Below are positions 62,901 to 64,000 of a DNA stretch of 64,000 nt, piece after piece; position 1 is the stretch's first letter; each line of letters starts with the position of its first letter. The stretch is taken from assembly GCF_003268675.1 (NCBI RefSeq), contig NZ_CP029378.1:992001-1056000 (forward strand), read 5' to 3'. Both the position numbers and the translations under genes were made by a program. Below the pieces are notes generated by a model, which was not told where the DNA came from, did not search any database, and saw nothing but the letters and a program-made list of their open reading frames with translations. Source of the stretch: Streptomyces bacillaris. Lineage in GTDB: Bacteria; Actinomycetota; Actinomycetes; Streptomycetales; Streptomycetaceae.

Positions 62901-64000
62901 TCAGCTCATGCCGCCCGGCTGGACCACCATGGCCGAGCCTCCGCCCCGCCGCACCTTTTCCGCCGCCGCGAGCCAGCGCCCGTCGGGCAGCCGCTGTACG
63001 GCGGTGGCGGCGCCGATCTCCGGGTTCTGCCGGAAGGCGTGACCGAGCGCTTCGAGCCGGCCGCGGACCGGGCTGTTCCAGAGCCCCGGCTCGATCTCGG
63101 TGGTGGCCGCGTTCCGCTGGCTGGCGCGCGGGGCGGCGAGCGCCTCGACGAGCGGCAGCCCGCGGTCGAGGTGGCCGGTCAGGGACTGGAGCACGGTCGT
63201 GATGATCGTGGCGCCGCCCGGCGAGCCGAGGGCGAGGACCGGCCTGCCGTCCTCGAGCACGATGGTCGGGGACATCGACGAGCGGGGGCGCTTGCCCGGG
63301 CCCGGCAGGTTGGGGTCGTGGACGGCCGGGTTGGCCGGGGCGAAGGAGAAGTCGGTCAGCTCGTTGTTGAGGAGGAAGCCGCGCCCGGGGACGGTGATGC
63401 CGCTGCCGCCGGTCTGCTCGATGGTGAGGGTGTAGGAGACGACGTTGCCCCACTTGTCGGCCGTCGTCAGGTGGGTGGTGCTCTCCCCCTCGTACGTCGT
63501 CGGCGCCGCCGTACCACCACCGCCGCAGCGGCCCGGGTTGCGCGGGTCGCCGGGCGCGACCGGGCTGGTCAGCACCGCGTCGTCCTTGATCAGGCAGGAG
63601 CGCGAGGCGGCGTACCGCTGGCTCAGCAGCTCCTTGGTGGGGACGTCCTCGAAGGCCGGGTCGCCCACCCAGCGTCCCCGGTCGGCGAAGGCGATGCGGC
63701 TCGCCTCGATGAGCCGGTGGAGGTATCGGGTCTCGCTCGCCCGGGAGAGGTCGGTGGGCTCCAGCATGTTGAGCGCCTGGCCCACGGTCGTGCCGCCGGA
63801 CGAGGAGGGCGCCATGCCGTAGACGTCCAGGCCCCGGTAGCCGGCCTTGGTCGGGGGCTGCTGGAGGGTGCGATAGGCGGCGAGGTCGCCCCGGGTGAGG
63901 TCGCCGGGGCGGACGGTCCGGGTGGCCTTCGGGTCGACCGGCGGCTTGCGGACCGTACGGACGATGTCGTCGGCCAACTCGCCCCGGTACAGCTCGCCCA
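62901..64000 (-). CDS. ggt: Gamma-glutamyltransferase, C-terminal part (5' end outside window)
   Basis: The gene runs off the right end. About 366 codons are present, reading from GELYRGELADDIV. It contains the autoprocessing/nucleophile threonine in GESTTHLTTADKWGN and the small-subunit stretch SSMSPTIVLEDGRPVLALGSPGG. The large-subunit end (GMAPSSSGGTTVGQALNMLE) is also present. The family transfers or hydrolyses gamma-glutamyl groups of glutathione-like compounds outside the cytoplasm; its N-terminal signal lies beyond the window. A strong terminator follows the gene. Confidence 0.9.
   Translation of the reverse strand, partial: GELYRGELADDIVRTVRKPPVDPKATRTVRPGDLTRGDLAAYRTLQQPPTKAGYRGLDVYGMAPSSSGGTTVGQALNMLEPTDLSRASETRYLHRLIEASRIAFADRGRWVGDPAFEDVPTKELLSQRYAASRSCLIKDDAVLTSPVAPGDPRNPGRCGGGGTAAPTTYEGESTTHLTTADKWGNVVSYTLTIEQTGGSGITVPGRGFLLNNELTDFSFAPANPAVHDPNLPGPGKRPRSSMSPTIVLEDGRPVLALGSPGGATIITTVLQSLTGHLDRGLPLVEALAAPRASQRNAATTEIEPGLWNSPVRGRLEALGHAFRQNPEIGAATAVQRLPDGRWLAAAEKVRRGGGSAMVVQPGGMS

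Overview
This window is a high-GC actinobacterial chromosome segment, almost certainly Streptomyces. The evidence is strong GC codon bias, many GTG starts with GGAGG-like ribosome sites, ATGA/GTGA gene overlaps, a monomeric NADP-isocitrate dehydrogenase, F420-type oxidoreductases, a DmdR-type iron box, B12 riboswitches and one rare TTA (bldA-type) leucine codon. No tRNA, rRNA, CRISPR array, insertion sequence or phage gene was seen.

1-10 kb is acyl-CoA and redox metabolism. A CocE-type hydrolase, an acyl-CoA ligase and an enoyl-CoA hydratase overlap in one operon. A leaderless alpha/beta hydrolase, a GbsR-like regulator, a degenerate amidohydrolase and a DJ-1/PfpI protein follow. A TetR regulator sits between an OB-fold/Zn-ribbon gene and etfBA; paired 13-bp palindromes flank it on both sides and suggest one small regulon. 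10-18 kb holds a two-gene hydroxylase/decarboxylase siderophore-precursor operon behind an iron box, metE behind a cobalamin riboswitch, and a lone cobF. 17.8-23.8 kb is a valine-degradation operon (mmsA, acyl-CoA dehydrogenase, HIBYL-CoA hydrolase, a frameshifted mmsB, echA). Its leader carries a second cobalamin riboswitch although no B12-synthesis or transport gene follows.

23.9-37.7 kb is mixed: an alanyl-tRNA synthetase outside its usual context, a lipoate ligase with fused accessory domain, an MpaB-type oxygenase, an FAD monooxygenase, a membrane-anchored sulfite-oxidase-like protein, icd, an amidase and two small secreted proteins.

37.8-40.8 kb is the most distinctive locus: a Ser/Thr kinase with a TTA codon, an EACC1-type effector-associated protein and a caspase-like protease with helical repeats, all overlapping, behind a tandem heptamer array. 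It looks like an NTP/kinase-triggered conflict (immunity or cell-suicide) system. 42.3-53.1 kb is a secreted DNRLRE/LamG protein, a 2164-residue RHS/YD-repeat polymorphic toxin with an unrecognised C-terminal domain, and a small lipoprotein as candidate immunity partner. This block separates an F420-type LLM oxidoreductase (40.8 kb) from the reductive pyrimidine/hydantoin genes (dihydropyrimidinase, omega-aminotransferase, beta-ureidopropionase; 53.2-56.9 kb) with which such oxidoreductases usually cluster.

57-64 kb carries an aldo/keto reductase, a long low-complexity conserved protein, a PPOX/F420 flavin-fold enzyme, a divergent XRE regulator/methionine aminopeptidase pair sharing a perfect 13-bp inverted repeat over a leaderless promoter, a GH75 chitosanase and the 3' part of a gamma-glutamyltransferase.
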